This document shows, in pieces, positions 14,505 through 22,232 of a stretch of 39,896 nucleotides of DNA; positions within the stretch are counted from its first letter, which is position 1; the number at the start of each line of letters is the position of its first letter. Both the position numbers and the translations under genes were made by a program. The notes under the pieces were generated by a model that was not told the DNA's origin, ran no database searches, and saw only the letters and a program-made list of their open reading frames with translations. This DNA is from Bacillota bacterium (GTDB taxonomy: Bacteria > Bacillota > Clostridia > Oscillospirales > Feifaniaceae), in contig JAUZPM010000016.1 in the NCBI GenBank assembly GCA_030705925.1, positions 1-39,896 of the forward strand, written 5' to 3'.

Positions 14505-14794
14505 TTATTACTATTATATTTCTAACATTTACAAAAATCAACATGTTTTAAAAAATTTGTCTATGCCTAAGATAAAAGAAAACATGTCATGTCACATTTA
14601 TTATTTTAAGCACTTATATACTAATTCAGTATAAGTCATATTATTTTTATAGTCTAATAAGAAAACAATAAGCTATCTCACTTCAAGATTGATTGCTCTA
14701 CTCCTAAGTAGTTTTATATAAAATAAAAAGCGATCCACAGCACCGAAAGGAACAATGAATCGAAATATCTATTATGTTCTAAAAAAAATAGTGT
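14505..14794. other. AT-rich intergenic stretch, possible prophage boundary
   Basis: About 290 very AT-rich bases without a supported gene. A short imperfect inverted repeat (TATACTAATTCAGTATA) lies near 14620-14636. On the + strand a 19-codon frame with a GAAAGGA site starts at 14756 and runs into the methyltransferase gene; it is too short to call. No direct repeat that could be an attachment site is identifiable inside the window. Confidence 0.4.
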
Positions 14795-15550
14795 TTAATA
14801 ATTCCGGATTATAAGTTCATTGAACCTTTCCCCCGGCTTGCTTTTCCCGGTCAGATTGCTGGATCTGTCAATCGCCTCAACATTGAAACCTTTATACAAT
14901 TCCCGAATAAACTCACAGTCATTGTATGACAATATGAACCGACCTTTTATCCCCTTCAAAGCTTCGCATAACCTGCGGTGGTCTGCTTCGGTAAAAGCAT
15001 TATCATAATACTTCTCTGTGCCAAAATAAGGCGGATCTAAATAAAACAGTGCTCCCGGTCTGTCATAAACCTTGATAAGGCTCTCGAAGTCCTTATTCTC
15101 AATCACAACCGACTTAAGACGGTCCTGTATTTCAGCGAGATACTCTATACCGCCCTGCAAGTTCCTTTTACTCGCCCTGAACGTTCTCATCCCACAACCA
15201 AAGCTGATTTTAATTAACGAATAATACCTTGCGGCGCGCTGAATATCAGTCAAGCCCCTACAGGAAAGCTGCTCCTTGAAGTCATATAACTGCTCCCTTG
15301 ATACAAGAGTATATTCAAGCTGCCTCTGCAGTTCCTCCCTATGATATTTTATGCACCTGTATAAGTTTATCAAATCACTGTTGACATCATTAAAAACCTC
15401 CAATGGAGCGTGACTGTCTTTTGCAAACAGAACCCAGCCACCGCCGCCAAACACCTCAATATAACGATCAATGCCGTCCTCCGGAAAGCGCTCGATTATT
15501 GCTTTCCTTAAAAGTTTTTTGCCGCCGATCCAGCCAATAAAGCTATCCAT
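14795..15550 (-). CDS. DNA adenine N6-methyltransferase (Dam/D12 class)
   Basis: A 251-residue D12-class enzyme that methylates adenine N6 in DNA. The SAM-binding motifs are FIGWIGGKKLL (residues 4-14) and FGGGGWVLF (about 34-42); the catalytic DPPYFG motif is near 173-178. Length and order match stand-alone Dam enzymes. GGGAG precedes the ATG by about 12 bases. It lies after the late-operon terminator (15571-15605), at the end of the prophage where cargo genes usually sit. A likely role is protection of phage DNA from host restriction or an orphan epigenetic mark; no cognate nuclease is next to it. Confidence 0.9.
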   Translation of the reverse strand: MDSFIGWIGGKKLLRKAIIERFPEDGIDRYIEVFGGGGWVLFAKDSHAPLEVFNDVNSDLINLYRCIKYHREELQRQLEYTLVSREQLYDFKEQLSCRGLTDIQRAARYYSLIKISFGCGMRTFRASKRNLQGGIEYLAEIQDRLKSVVIENKDFESLIKVYDRPGALFYLDPPYFGTEKYYDNAFTEADHRRLCEALKGIKGRFILSYNDCEFIRELYKGFNVEAIDRSSNLTGKSKPGERFNELIIRNY

Positions 15551-15570
15551 AATAATATTTGTCTCCCTTC

Positions 15571-15605
15571 AAAAAGCCGAAAGGAGCCTCCGGAGAGGCT
15601 CCTTT
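15571..15605 (-). terminator. terminator of the prophage late operon
   Basis: On the - strand a 10-bp stem AAAGGAGCCT / AGGCTCCTTT with a 6-base loop is followed by CGGCTTTTTG. It lies 21 bases after the endolysin stop codon and just before the ribosome site of the methyltransferase gene. Confidence 0.8.
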
Positions 15606-15625
15606 TCTGTCTATATATTTATATT

Positions 15626-16717
15626 TTAAATGTTGTATCTCAGTATTGTATCAACAACAGCATTGCCGTCCGTGACCGCCACGTTCGTTCCGTTCACATC
15701 AAAGACAAACGGAGTACCGCCGTCATACATAATCATATAGTTGAAACCATAATCTTTGAATGTGTTGTAGATCTCAGTAGTAGCCGCCGCCGCCCCTGAC
15801 TTCCTGTTATAGAACGCGAATATATATGCCTTGTCATACTTGAACGCAAGCATCGTGTGCCAGGTACAGCGAAACTTATCGTCCCTCCAGCCCTGCGGAT
15901 AAATATCACGGGAAGCAGAAACTTCTTTTCCGTTCTTTATGACTGGAATGCCGCTCGCCGCCCACAGAAGGTTTTCGATGTTATCTATCTGATTCAGCTC
16001 GTCGTAAAAGGCCTCCTGGTCCTTTGTGACATAAAACGTGCTGAGCTTCCTGTCTATTGTCGACAGCTTCGCTATATCGATCCAGTCGGGAAAATCCTTA
16101 GCCTGGTTAATCACTTTGCCGTCGATTGCGAAGTTGCCGACCGGGTAATACTTCCCGAATTTAGGATCAGGACTTGCAAGAGGCGTATAAAACATGAAAT
16201 TGCAGTAATTTTTGATTGCTGTAGTCCGTTTCGCCTTCTCCCATTCCTGCGGGAATGTGCTTGCTGTCGGAGATACCACCTCATACAAATAATTGCTGAT
16301 TTTTTTATATCCCATATTATGCTCCTCCAAATATCCTATTGGATTTATCGTGTTCCCCGGAAAGGGGATCGGGTACACGACCGGCAGCTTGCCGTACACT
16401 TCAAGGTGCAGGTGCTTGCCGGTGCTGTTGCCCGTGCTGCCCTGTATGCCTATGATCTGCCCTTCTGTAACTCTGTCGTCTTTCTTGACATTGGACCTTA
16501 CTAAATGTGCATAGCGTGAGGCCGTGCCATCGTCGTGATGAACGACAACATAGTTTCCGTATGACTTGTCGAATGCCGCCGTGCTTACCGTGCCGGATGC
16601 AATAGCCAACACATTGTCATCGCTACCGACAAAATCAGTGCCGGTGTGATAGCCGCAAGCCCAGCTCCCTTTTTTACCATATTCACAAGTAATTGTATAA
16701 CTTTTAAATGGATACAT
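15626..16717 (-). CDS. endolysin: M23 peptidase with extra C-terminal domain
   Basis: A 363-residue cell-wall hydrolase. The N-terminal 130 residues are an M23/LytM zinc endopeptidase: GYHTGTDFVG (His and Asp zinc ligands), GNYVVVHH, and HLHLE near residues 101-105. The C-terminal 200 residues contain a YDGGTPFVFDVNG motif reminiscent of phosphodiester-glycosidase (NAGPA-like) domains; that match is weak. No signal peptide is present, as expected for an enzyme released through a holin. The ATG at 16717 follows AGAAGG; an adjacent TTG one codon earlier is possible. The gene is directly downstream of two small membrane protein genes that are holin candidates. Confidence 0.85.
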   Translation of the reverse strand: MYPFKSYTITCEYGKKGSWACGYHTGTDFVGSDDNVLAIASGTVSTAAFDKSYGNYVVVHHDDGTASRYAHLVRSNVKKDDRVTEGQIIGIQGSTGNSTGKHLHLEVYGKLPVVYPIPFPGNTINPIGYLEEHNMGYKKISNYLYEVVSPTASTFPQEWEKAKRTTAIKNYCNFMFYTPLASPDPKFGKYYPVGNFAIDGKVINQAKDFPDWIDIAKLSTIDRKLSTFYVTKDQEAFYDELNQIDNIENLLWAASGIPVIKNGKEVSASRDIYPQGWRDDKFRCTWHTMLAFKYDKAYIFAFYNRKSGAAAATTEIYNTFKDYGFNYMIMYDGGTPFVFDVNGTNVAVTDGNAVVDTILRYNI

Positions 16718-16732
16718 CAATATGCCTTCTCT

Positions 16733-17014
16733 CTATTTATCTGCTGTTTCCGTCTGTGATTCTGTCTCAGCAGAAGCATAATTGCCGATAGCCTTCTTGA
16801 TAACTTCAAGCAATGCGTCAAGATCGATCTGGCTTGCCGCCGACGCATCGATCTTTCCTTCAGCAATTATGTAAGTTATAGCGGGTATCAATATAAGCCC
16901 GGCAGAAGAAACCGCCTGAATGGCGTTGTCTCCGGCCCCCATCACGCCCAGTATCCCGGTTATGATGGATATAACCGCGATCCAAAATTTACGACTTGTT
17001 AATTTAACTTTCAT
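16733..17014 (-). CDS. holin-like small membrane protein
   Basis: A 93-residue protein with a basic N-terminus (KVKLTSRKFW), a hydrophobic segment (about 8-28), a second hydrophobic segment (about 32-52) and an acidic, probably disordered tail. Two helices plus a charged tail next to an endolysin gene fit a phage holin that forms the membrane lesion. An ATG at 17023 is too close to the ribosome site GAGAGG; the ATG at 17014 has normal spacing. Confidence 0.75.
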   Translation of the reverse strand: MKVKLTSRKFWIAVISIITGILGVMGAGDNAIQAVSSAGLILIPAITYIIAEGKIDASAASQIDLDALLEVIKKAIGNYASAETESQTETADK

Positions 17015-17031
17015 TTTAAACATCCTCTCTT

Positions 17032-17283
17032 TTATTCGCCTTCGCTTTTATCCTGTGGCACATTCTTTTGAATTTTTACTAAGTTTTCAGCCTTTGCCTT
17101 ATTGTAATAAAACCCTGTCGCAGTAGCAAGTTCCGTAAAAACTGCCGGGATAAGGTATTGGAACACGCTCATGTCATTGGTCTTCCATGACATAATACAC
17201 GCAAAAACAGTCACAAATATGACGCCGCCCGTCACCCATGCTAGAATCACTTTTGAGAACTCATGTTTTCTTTTGCGTTTCAT
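17032..17283 (-). CDS. small phage membrane protein in the lysis module
   Basis: An 83-residue protein with a very basic N-terminus (MKRKRKHEF), two membrane segments (about 12-30 and 40-60) and a Lys/Glu tail. Its ATG overlaps the stop codon of the preceding gene (TAATG). It may be a second holin or a holin regulator; the family is not recognised. Confidence 0.7.
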   Translation of the reverse strand: MKRKRKHEFSKVILAWVTGGVIFVTVFACIMSWKTNDMSVFQYLIPAVFTELATATGFYYNKAKAENLVKIQKNVPQDKSEGE

Positions 17284-17603
17284 TATGTAGCCCCCTTTCC
17301 TATGATATCGTGTCCGCGCTCTAAATGTTCATCCAGCCGCTTGTGCGCCTGCTTTGCTGACTCTTCGACTTTAATAAGGCGCTCTCTGCTTTCTTTGATG
17401 TCGTTTTTAACGTTTGTCATCTCGTTCTTTATCTCCGTGATGCCTATGCCGATGTTTTCAAGCTTGACGATAACTGTAGCCATTACAGACGCATCCTCTT
17501 TGGTGTCGGCTTTGCTGTTTCGCTTCAGTGCCGTAAATCCGAAGACTGCGGCAAGTGTCACAGAAAAGAATGTTAATACGATTGAGAGATCTATTTCAGT
17601 CAT
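17283..17603 (-). CDS. XhlA-like membrane/coiled-coil lysis protein
   Basis: A 106-residue protein: an N-terminal membrane helix (IVLTFFSVTLAAVFGFTAL) followed by a long amphipathic coiled coil (about 40-95). This layout, placed before the holin genes, resembles the XhlA family of PBSX-like phages, where it cooperates with the holin; here the membrane helix is N-terminal rather than C-terminal. AAGGAG precedes the ATG at 17603. Confidence 0.7.
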   Translation of the reverse strand: MTEIDLSIVLTFFSVTLAAVFGFTALKRNSKADTKEDASVMATVIVKLENIGIGITEIKNEMTNVKNDIKESRERLIKVEESAKQAHKRLDEHLERGHDIIGKGAT

Positions 17604-17656
17604 TTTGCTTCTCCTTAGAAAGGCTCTCACACAAATATATGCGAGATCCTTTATTC

Positions 17657-17788
17657 TTATTTGTTGTCTAGGATTTCATAAACTATCGCCTGTAGGTTTG
17701 AGAGGTTCGGCACCTGTTCCCTCGTGTAATTGCCCTCATCGATATTGCGGACCCATATTTTGACCAGTGCGCTGTCTTTAGTAAACAT
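17657..17788 (-). CDS. XkdX-neighbourhood 43-residue phage protein
   Basis: A very short gene. It begins with ATG overlapping the stop of the previous gene (TAATG), after GGAGGGAA. The product has an aromatic start (ALVKIWVRNIDEGN) and a YTREQVPNLSNLQAIVYEIL segment. Short proteins with this TREQVP...L..VVY.IL pattern are common after tail fibre genes of Firmicutes prophages. Function unknown; possibly tail assembly. Confidence 0.75.
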   Translation of the reverse strand: MFTKDSALVKIWVRNIDEGNYTREQVPNLSNLQAIVYEILDNK

Positions 17789-18012
17789 TAAGCATTCCCT
17801 CCTAATAACATAGATAATTCAAGAATCGCCTGCTCATTCTCGGTGTTTTTGGCTTCCTGATCCGCCAAAAGCTCGGATGTTTCAAGCAGTCCCTTCTCGA
17901 TCAGATCCGCCCTTTCGTCGGCTTCTGTCTCGACTTTTCTGTATTGTCTAACCCCGTCGATCTCGACTTCTACAAAGCCGCTTTTCGGCGGCAGTGTCGG
18001 TGTTACTATCAT
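17788..18012 (-). CDS. small acidic phage protein after the tail fibre gene
   Basis: A 74-residue protein with an N-terminal beta part (GFVEVEIDGVRQYRKVE) and a helical acidic C-terminal half. AAGGAGGGA precedes the ATG. It sits between fibre and XkdX-like genes, where small fibre-associated proteins are usual. Function unknown. Confidence 0.75.
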   Translation of the reverse strand: MIVTPTLPPKSGFVEVEIDGVRQYRKVETEADERADLIEKGLLETSELLADQEAKNTENEQAILELSMLLGGNA

Positions 18013-18024
18013 GTCATTCCCTCC

Positions 18025-19905
18025 TTACTGCGCTTTGATATATGTGTACGCGTCCGATGCGATAGCGGGCAGTGAATAGCCGTTTGAGTATTTGACCTGC
18101 GCTGTAAATCCAGTTGACACAACATAATAGCCTTTTGCATACGCAATGTCCGCGCCTCCGCTTAAAGTCACCTGTGTCCACGCGCCTGTCGGATCTGCCG
18201 CAAAATATAGAGCTCCGTTTCCATATGTAAACCATAGGCCATTCACATATCTTACAAAACCTAGAGAACCGCCGTTTGATGTAGCGGCGAGCCCCGTTGA
18301 CGGCGGTGTCGTAAATGTGATTTGACTGCTTGTGCTGTTTCCGCCTAAAACAAACCTCCCGTTTCCGAAATCCACCGAATAAAAGGTTGCTGACGTTACA
18401 GTATAAGACGACCATGTCCCCGCAAGTGAAGTGGTGTAATAAAAAATATTTCTCCCTTTAACAGGTGCTACATAATACCCATTCCCATACGCAATATCAC
18501 TCAGCTCATAGCTTGAAGTATTAGTCGCCTTTGAGTTCCATGTGCTGTTCGGCGTAGTGGCATAGTACAGCTTCCCCATATTGGTGCAGGTGAACCAAGA
18601 GCCGTTAATGTATTTTATGAATCCCATCGGATCGCTGGGATTGAGCGCCAGAGTCCAGGTTCCTGTGATACTGGCTGCATAATAAAGGTAATATCCGCCG
18701 CACAAAATACACCAGTACCCGCCGCCGTATTTTATGTCAGTGATCGAGGCGGCGGCGTTAGAAACGGTGAAGGAGCTCCACGACCCGCTTGTTATATCAG
18801 AAGTGTAATAGATGACCTTCCCGTCAAAGAAAGCGAATATGTTGCCGTCAGTGGCAAGCTTGCTGTTATTGGCGGTGCCTGTGAAAGAAGTGCTTACCCA
18901 CGGTTTGCTCAGGCTGAAGGGAAGAATACTTGCCAAAGCGGGATATTCCGCCGAGTCAAATGCGCTGCCGTTGCAGAGCAGCCAGTCAGCGCCGAGATCC
19001 GTCCTCATGGTGGTCTTAATATCCCCAACTAGACTTTTGACCGGGATGCTTATGCCGGCGCTGCCGTCAAAACTAGCGCTCCCCGATAATTCCCCGCTGA
19101 TGTTGATACTCCGGGCTGTGGTAAGCTTAGTCGCGCTCAACACATTCTTCGATGCGTCCGCTGTGTTGTCTGCATTCCCAAGCCCCACTTGAGCCTTGGT
19201 CACGCTGTGGGGATTTGACGTGTTCGCCAAATGTGCGGTTATCTGCGCCTGCAGTTTCCCCAAAGCTGTCAAGACGGTGTCGCTTGCGGTTATGATCGCA
19301 TTTGTAGCGGTGCTGAGCCCGGTCAATACCGAGCCCGTCACTCTTGAAACAAAGTTTGATACTGCGGTGCTTATGCTGATGCTTGCACTGCCGTCAAAAT
19401 TAGCACTGCCAGACAGTTCACCGCTTAAGGCAATAGTTCTCGCTGTTGTCAGCTTTGCCGCACTTGCAACGCTTTTCGCTGAATCTGCCGTATTATCGAC
19501 GCTGCCAAGCCCCACCTGTGCCTTTGTCACCGAGTGCGGGTTTGACGTATTAGCAAGGTGGCTCGAGATCTGAGCCTGCAGCTTTCCAAGCGCCGTAAGC
19601 GCTGAGTCAGCCGCACTGATCACAGCACTCGTCGCCGTACTGAGCCCCGTTAAAACAGTCGCTCTCACCGCCGCCGCAAAGTCCGAAATAGTGCTTGAGG
19701 TCTGCGTCCCTGTATGGTTTGCCCGGTTTCGGTCGCTTGAGTGATAGTGTCCCACGACGTCCCCCGTGATTAGGTCCTGCTTACTGTTTGAAAGCGCCGT
19801 CAGCTGCTCGTCGATGATGTCAGCATTGCCGTTGAAATCTTGAACGTTATAAAAATCATCCTGCCCCGGCTTTACTAGGTTGTAGTTCGTTGTATAGTCT
19901 GCCAT
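18025..19905 (-). CDS. tail fibre protein with duplicated shaft and collar domain
   Basis: A 626-residue receptor-binding fibre. The N-terminal 75 residues attach to the baseplate (VQDFNGNADIIDEQL). Two shaft repeats of about 98 residues follow (residues 83-180 and 192-288), each with TVLTGLSTAT, SNPHSVTKAQVGLG and GSA.FDGSA elements. A tail-collar-like segment (GDIKTT...DWLLCNGSAFDSAEYP, about 294-322) precedes a Gly/Tyr/Trp-rich beta-propeller-like tip (330-626) with repeated YG.GYY / YYAA...GTW units that probably bind the cell surface. GGGGGC lies before the ATG, and the stop of the upstream gene is 1 base away. Confidence 0.85.
   Translation of the reverse strand: MADYTTNYNLVKPGQDDFYNVQDFNGNADIIDEQLTALSNSKQDLITGDVVGHYHSSDRNRANHTGTQTSSTISDFAAAVRATVLTGLSTATSAVISAADSALTALGKLQAQISSHLANTSNPHSVTKAQVGLGSVDNTADSAKSVASAAKLTTARTIALSGELSGSANFDGSASISISTAVSNFVSRVTGSVLTGLSTATNAIITASDTVLTALGKLQAQITAHLANTSNPHSVTKAQVGLGNADNTADASKNVLSATKLTTARSINISGELSGSASFDGSAGISIPVKSLVGDIKTTMRTDLGADWLLCNGSAFDSAEYPALASILPFSLSKPWVSTSFTGTANNSKLATDGNIFAFFDGKVIYYTSDITSGSWSSFTVSNAAASITDIKYGGGYWCILCGGYYLYYAASITGTWTLALNPSDPMGFIKYINGSWFTCTNMGKLYYATTPNSTWNSKATNTSSYELSDIAYGNGYYVAPVKGRNIFYYTTSLAGTWSSYTVTSATFYSVDFGNGRFVLGGNSTSSQITFTTPPSTGLAATSNGGSLGFVRYVNGLWFTYGNGALYFAADPTGAWTQVTLSGGADIAYAKGYYVVSTGFTAQVKYSNGYSLPAIASDAYTYIKAQ
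19042..19659 (-). repeat. two tandem repeat units in the tail fibre gene
   Basis: Two units at 19366-19659 and 19042-19332 have a period of 327 bases and encode near-identical shaft modules. The proteins agree over blocks such as NPHSVTKAQVGLG and LTALGKLQAQI, while the DNA differs at many third positions, so the duplication is not recent or was under protein-level selection. Confidence 0.8.
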
Positions 19906-19906
19906 G

Positions 19907-20455
19907 TTATGCCCCCAATTCTTCGCTGTTTCTCAGCTCATAGTGTGTATACTGCGCCATTTGGCTATGTGTAAGCTTTGTGAAATTCATGTGCTGGTTG
20001 TATTTGAGTGAAACGTCTACCAGAAGGTTTGCCGGAACGATCCTCTTGAGCAGTGCCGCCACTTCATCAAACTTCTTTTGCACTGTCAGCGCCACTCTCA
20101 CCGTAACTAAATACTGAGATCCTTTGATCTCGACTGTATAGCCGTCAGCCCCGCAGAGTGCGTCAAGCTGCTGCCTTAAGTTCGTCTTTGTGAACGGCGC
20201 TTGTTCTGTAAGCCGGGACAGTATCTTGAATTTTCTCACATCGAGGCTGTCATCGGCTTTCGGTGTGATCTGTAAAAGCTTCTCCCATCGTTTAACGCCG
20301 TTTTCGCTTGCGTCAGCTACAAACTGGTCATCCATTGCAACTCCAAGATCATTCCAGAGGGATTCTATCTCACCCTGTTCAGAGTCCATGACGGCTGCCA
20401 TTTCCCTAATATCTTTTAACACGGGCGGCAGGTAATTAATGATCATTCTATCCAC
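19907..20455 (-). CDS. tail protein, DUF2313 (YmfQ/XkdU-like)
   Basis: A 182-residue baseplate-associated protein. The opening MINYLPPVLKDIREMAAVM and the middle GVKRWEKLLQI..KADDSLDVRKFKILSR are typical of the YmfQ/XkdU family, which joins baseplate wedge to fibre. The GTG start at 20455 follows AGGGGTG and overlaps the end of the baseplate J gene by 8 bases. Confidence 0.85.
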   Translation of the reverse strand: MDRMIINYLPPVLKDIREMAAVMDSEQGEIESLWNDLGVAMDDQFVADASENGVKRWEKLLQITPKADDSLDVRKFKILSRLTEQAPFTKTNLRQQLDALCGADGYTVEIKGSQYLVTVRVALTVQKKFDEVAALLKRIVPANLLVDVSLKYNQHMNFTKLTHSQMAQYTHYELRNSEELGA

Positions 20456-21512
20456 TTATAACACCCCTTGCCGGTATGCTGTAAGCGGGGACAATGAGAT
20501 TTGCGGCGGAGCCGTTGATGGTGGTGTTTTGGATATCCAGCACACCCGTCACGGTAAGAAGTCTTGTTTCGATCTGACTGATACGCACTACAAGGTTTTC
20601 ACTGTCCGCCCATCCGCTGTTAAGCTCTGAAAAATATCCGTCAATGACTTGGCTCGCGCTCGCCTCTATATCCGCCCAGCTCCATCCCGCTTTATATGTA
20701 ATGTGGGTCGATATATTGACCTGAACTTCATCAGCTCCGGCGACCGTCACATTGTGACCGATAGGGGCGATCCCGACACCCATGCCATGACTGTCAGGCG
20801 GGTCTATCGCCTGTTGAACAGCTTCAACAAGAGCGGCGCTGGGCTTTTTGTTCTGTGAGTCGATTATTACAAGCTTAACCGTTCCCGCGCCGTTCCATGT
20901 GGGAATGACTTTCACACCACCAACGCCGTCAATGGCGTTAGTCTTTTCTTTGTAGTCGGCGATATTACCGCCGAAAGCCTCAGAATCGAGACTGTCAAAA
21001 TATCGTTTCCGCAGTGCTTCCGTTTCTTCCTCATCCTCACCCGGGATAAGCAGCTCGGACAGCGCCGCTTTTGTGAGACCCTCTATGTAATCTATCGGGA
21101 TAAGCGCTCCGAGCTTTTCATTCCCCGCTGTTCCCGCCGTCTCACATTCCAGTTTGAAAACGCCTGTTTGTACCTTTTCGGTCACTGCGTAATTCAAAAG
21201 GTCGAGAGAGAATCTTGACCCTATAGGAACATCCATATTGAATTCACCCTTAAAGGTCGCTTTTGTCGCCGGTGTCGGTGTGATCCCACGCTCGGCGCAA
21301 CGTTTTATAAGATGATCTCTTGACGCCGTGTCCGCAAACGTTTCATTAAGAATAGTGTCAAGCTCTATATCCATGTTCTGAAGCTCAACGGCAGCAGGGG
21401 CAAGGGCGCTGTAAATGATGCCGCCCTCCCTGGTGTCTATGTTAGGGTCCTTTTCAAGTGCTTTATCCAGCATACGCTTAAGGATAGATTCAAAAGTTAC
21501 ATTTTCATACAC
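20448..21512 (-). CDS. baseplate J-like protein (XkdT)
   Basis: A 354-residue baseplate wedge protein. Family features are the N-terminal DTREGGIIYSALAPAAVELQNM, the central GGNIADYK and TWNGAGTVKLVIIDSQN, and the C-terminal helical segment. It forms the wedge that surrounds the hub in contractile tails. The GTG start overlaps the stop of the preceding gene by one base; AAGGCGGTGAG is the ribosome site. Confidence 0.9.
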   Translation of the reverse strand: MYENVTFESILKRMLDKALEKDPNIDTREGGIIYSALAPAAVELQNMDIELDTILNETFADTASRDHLIKRCAERGITPTPATKATFKGEFNMDVPIGSRFSLDLLNYAVTEKVQTGVFKLECETAGTAGNEKLGALIPIDYIEGLTKAALSELLIPGEDEEETEALRKRYFDSLDSEAFGGNIADYKEKTNAIDGVGGVKVIPTWNGAGTVKLVIIDSQNKKPSAALVEAVQQAIDPPDSHGMGVGIAPIGHNVTVAGADEVQVNISTHITYKAGWSWADIEASASQVIDGYFSELNSGWADSENLVVRISQIETRLLTVTGVLDIQNTTINGSAANLIVPAYSIPARGVISG

Positions 21513-21910
21513 TAAAAGCTCACCGCCTTTTCCGCTTCGATTTCTCCATAGATAGTGCTTACCGTAAATGTCACAAGGATCTTTCCCTTGCCTGTTTCAA
21601 AATCAAAAGCACCGACATCAGTGATCCTTGAATCCTGTACCAGTGCTTCCGTTATCCTTCTTTTAAGTTCGGGCAACAGGTATGGTATCGGCTTTCCATA
21701 CAGGTCTTTTAGCTCTATCCCATAATTCCAGCTGTATATCAGGTATTCATACCGTTCGGTGTTCAGTATCAGATAAACCGCTTGTTTTACAGCTTCTAAG
21801 CCGTCTGTCATGCCGTTAATGGTGTTTTCCGTTGTTACCCTGAACGTCCTTGCCGGAAGTTCCTTGATTTCAAAATCTTTTGTTAAATCGTCGTTTACTG
21901 CCGGGATCAT
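21512..21910 (-). CDS. baseplate protein, DUF2634 (XkdS/gp25-like)
   Basis: A 132-residue protein with TFRVTTENTINGMTDGLEAVKQAVYLILNTER and a YSWNYGIELKDLYGKP segment, as in the XkdS/gp25-like sheath initiators of PBSX-type phages. AGGTGATGAC precedes the ATG. Confidence 0.85.
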   Translation of the reverse strand: MIPAVNDDLTKDFEIKELPARTFRVTTENTINGMTDGLEAVKQAVYLILNTERYEYLIYSWNYGIELKDLYGKPIPYLLPELKRRITEALVQDSRITDVGAFDFETGKGKILVTFTVSTIYGEIEAEKAVSF

Positions 21911-21914
21911 GTCA

Positions 21915-22232
21915 TCACCTCACCCTGTCCAACACAATGAATTTCTGCCCGCCCTGAGATCTTATAAGGATAACTTTTTCGCCAACAGACAGCCCCAAAC
22001 GGACGCTGTATGCTTCCTCGATCTGGTTCACAGTCATTTTCACATCAAAATCGCTCACCATGCTTGTCAGAACAAGGTTGTTCTCTGTCAGAGTCATTTT
22101 CTGCTCGACATTGATTTTCAAAGGCGCTGTGCTTGTAACCTCGCCAAAAAACACCCCTGCAGGCATGGAATTGTCGACTGCTTCAACTGCGGCTTTTTTA
22201 ATTAGCTGAACCATATTAGGCAATGAAATCAC
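21915..22232 (-). CDS. tail protein, DUF2577 (XkdR-like)
   Basis: A 105-residue small beta protein with QLIKKAAVEAV near the N-terminus, a FFGEVTSTAPLKINVEQKMTL strand pair and the end GQKFIVLDRVR, as in DUF2577 proteins of PBSX-like phages. The GTG start overlaps the hub gene by 17 bases; an ATG at 22214 is possible, but the family usually has several residues before the LIKKAA helix. Confidence 0.8.
   Translation of the reverse strand: MISLPNMVQLIKKAAVEAVDNSMPAGVFFGEVTSTAPLKINVEQKMTLTENNLVLTSMVSDFDVKMTVNQIEEAYSVRLGLSVGEKVILIRSQGGQKFIVLDRVR

Noticed and set aside
14505-14794. attL/attR core of the prophage
   Set aside because: No direct repeat pair can be recognised because the other prophage end lies outside the window; a boundary here cannot be supported.
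14756-14815. 19-codon + strand frame with GAAAGGA site
   Set aside because: Too short, runs into the end of the methyltransferase gene, and no promoter visible.
15857-16504. 215-codon + strand frame opposite the endolysin
   Set aside because: Antisense shadow of a strongly supported gene, with no family features or ribosome site.
17263-17763. 166-codon + strand frame opposite the lysis genes
   Set aside because: Antisense to three coupled - strand genes, with hydrophobic low-complexity content typical of shadows.
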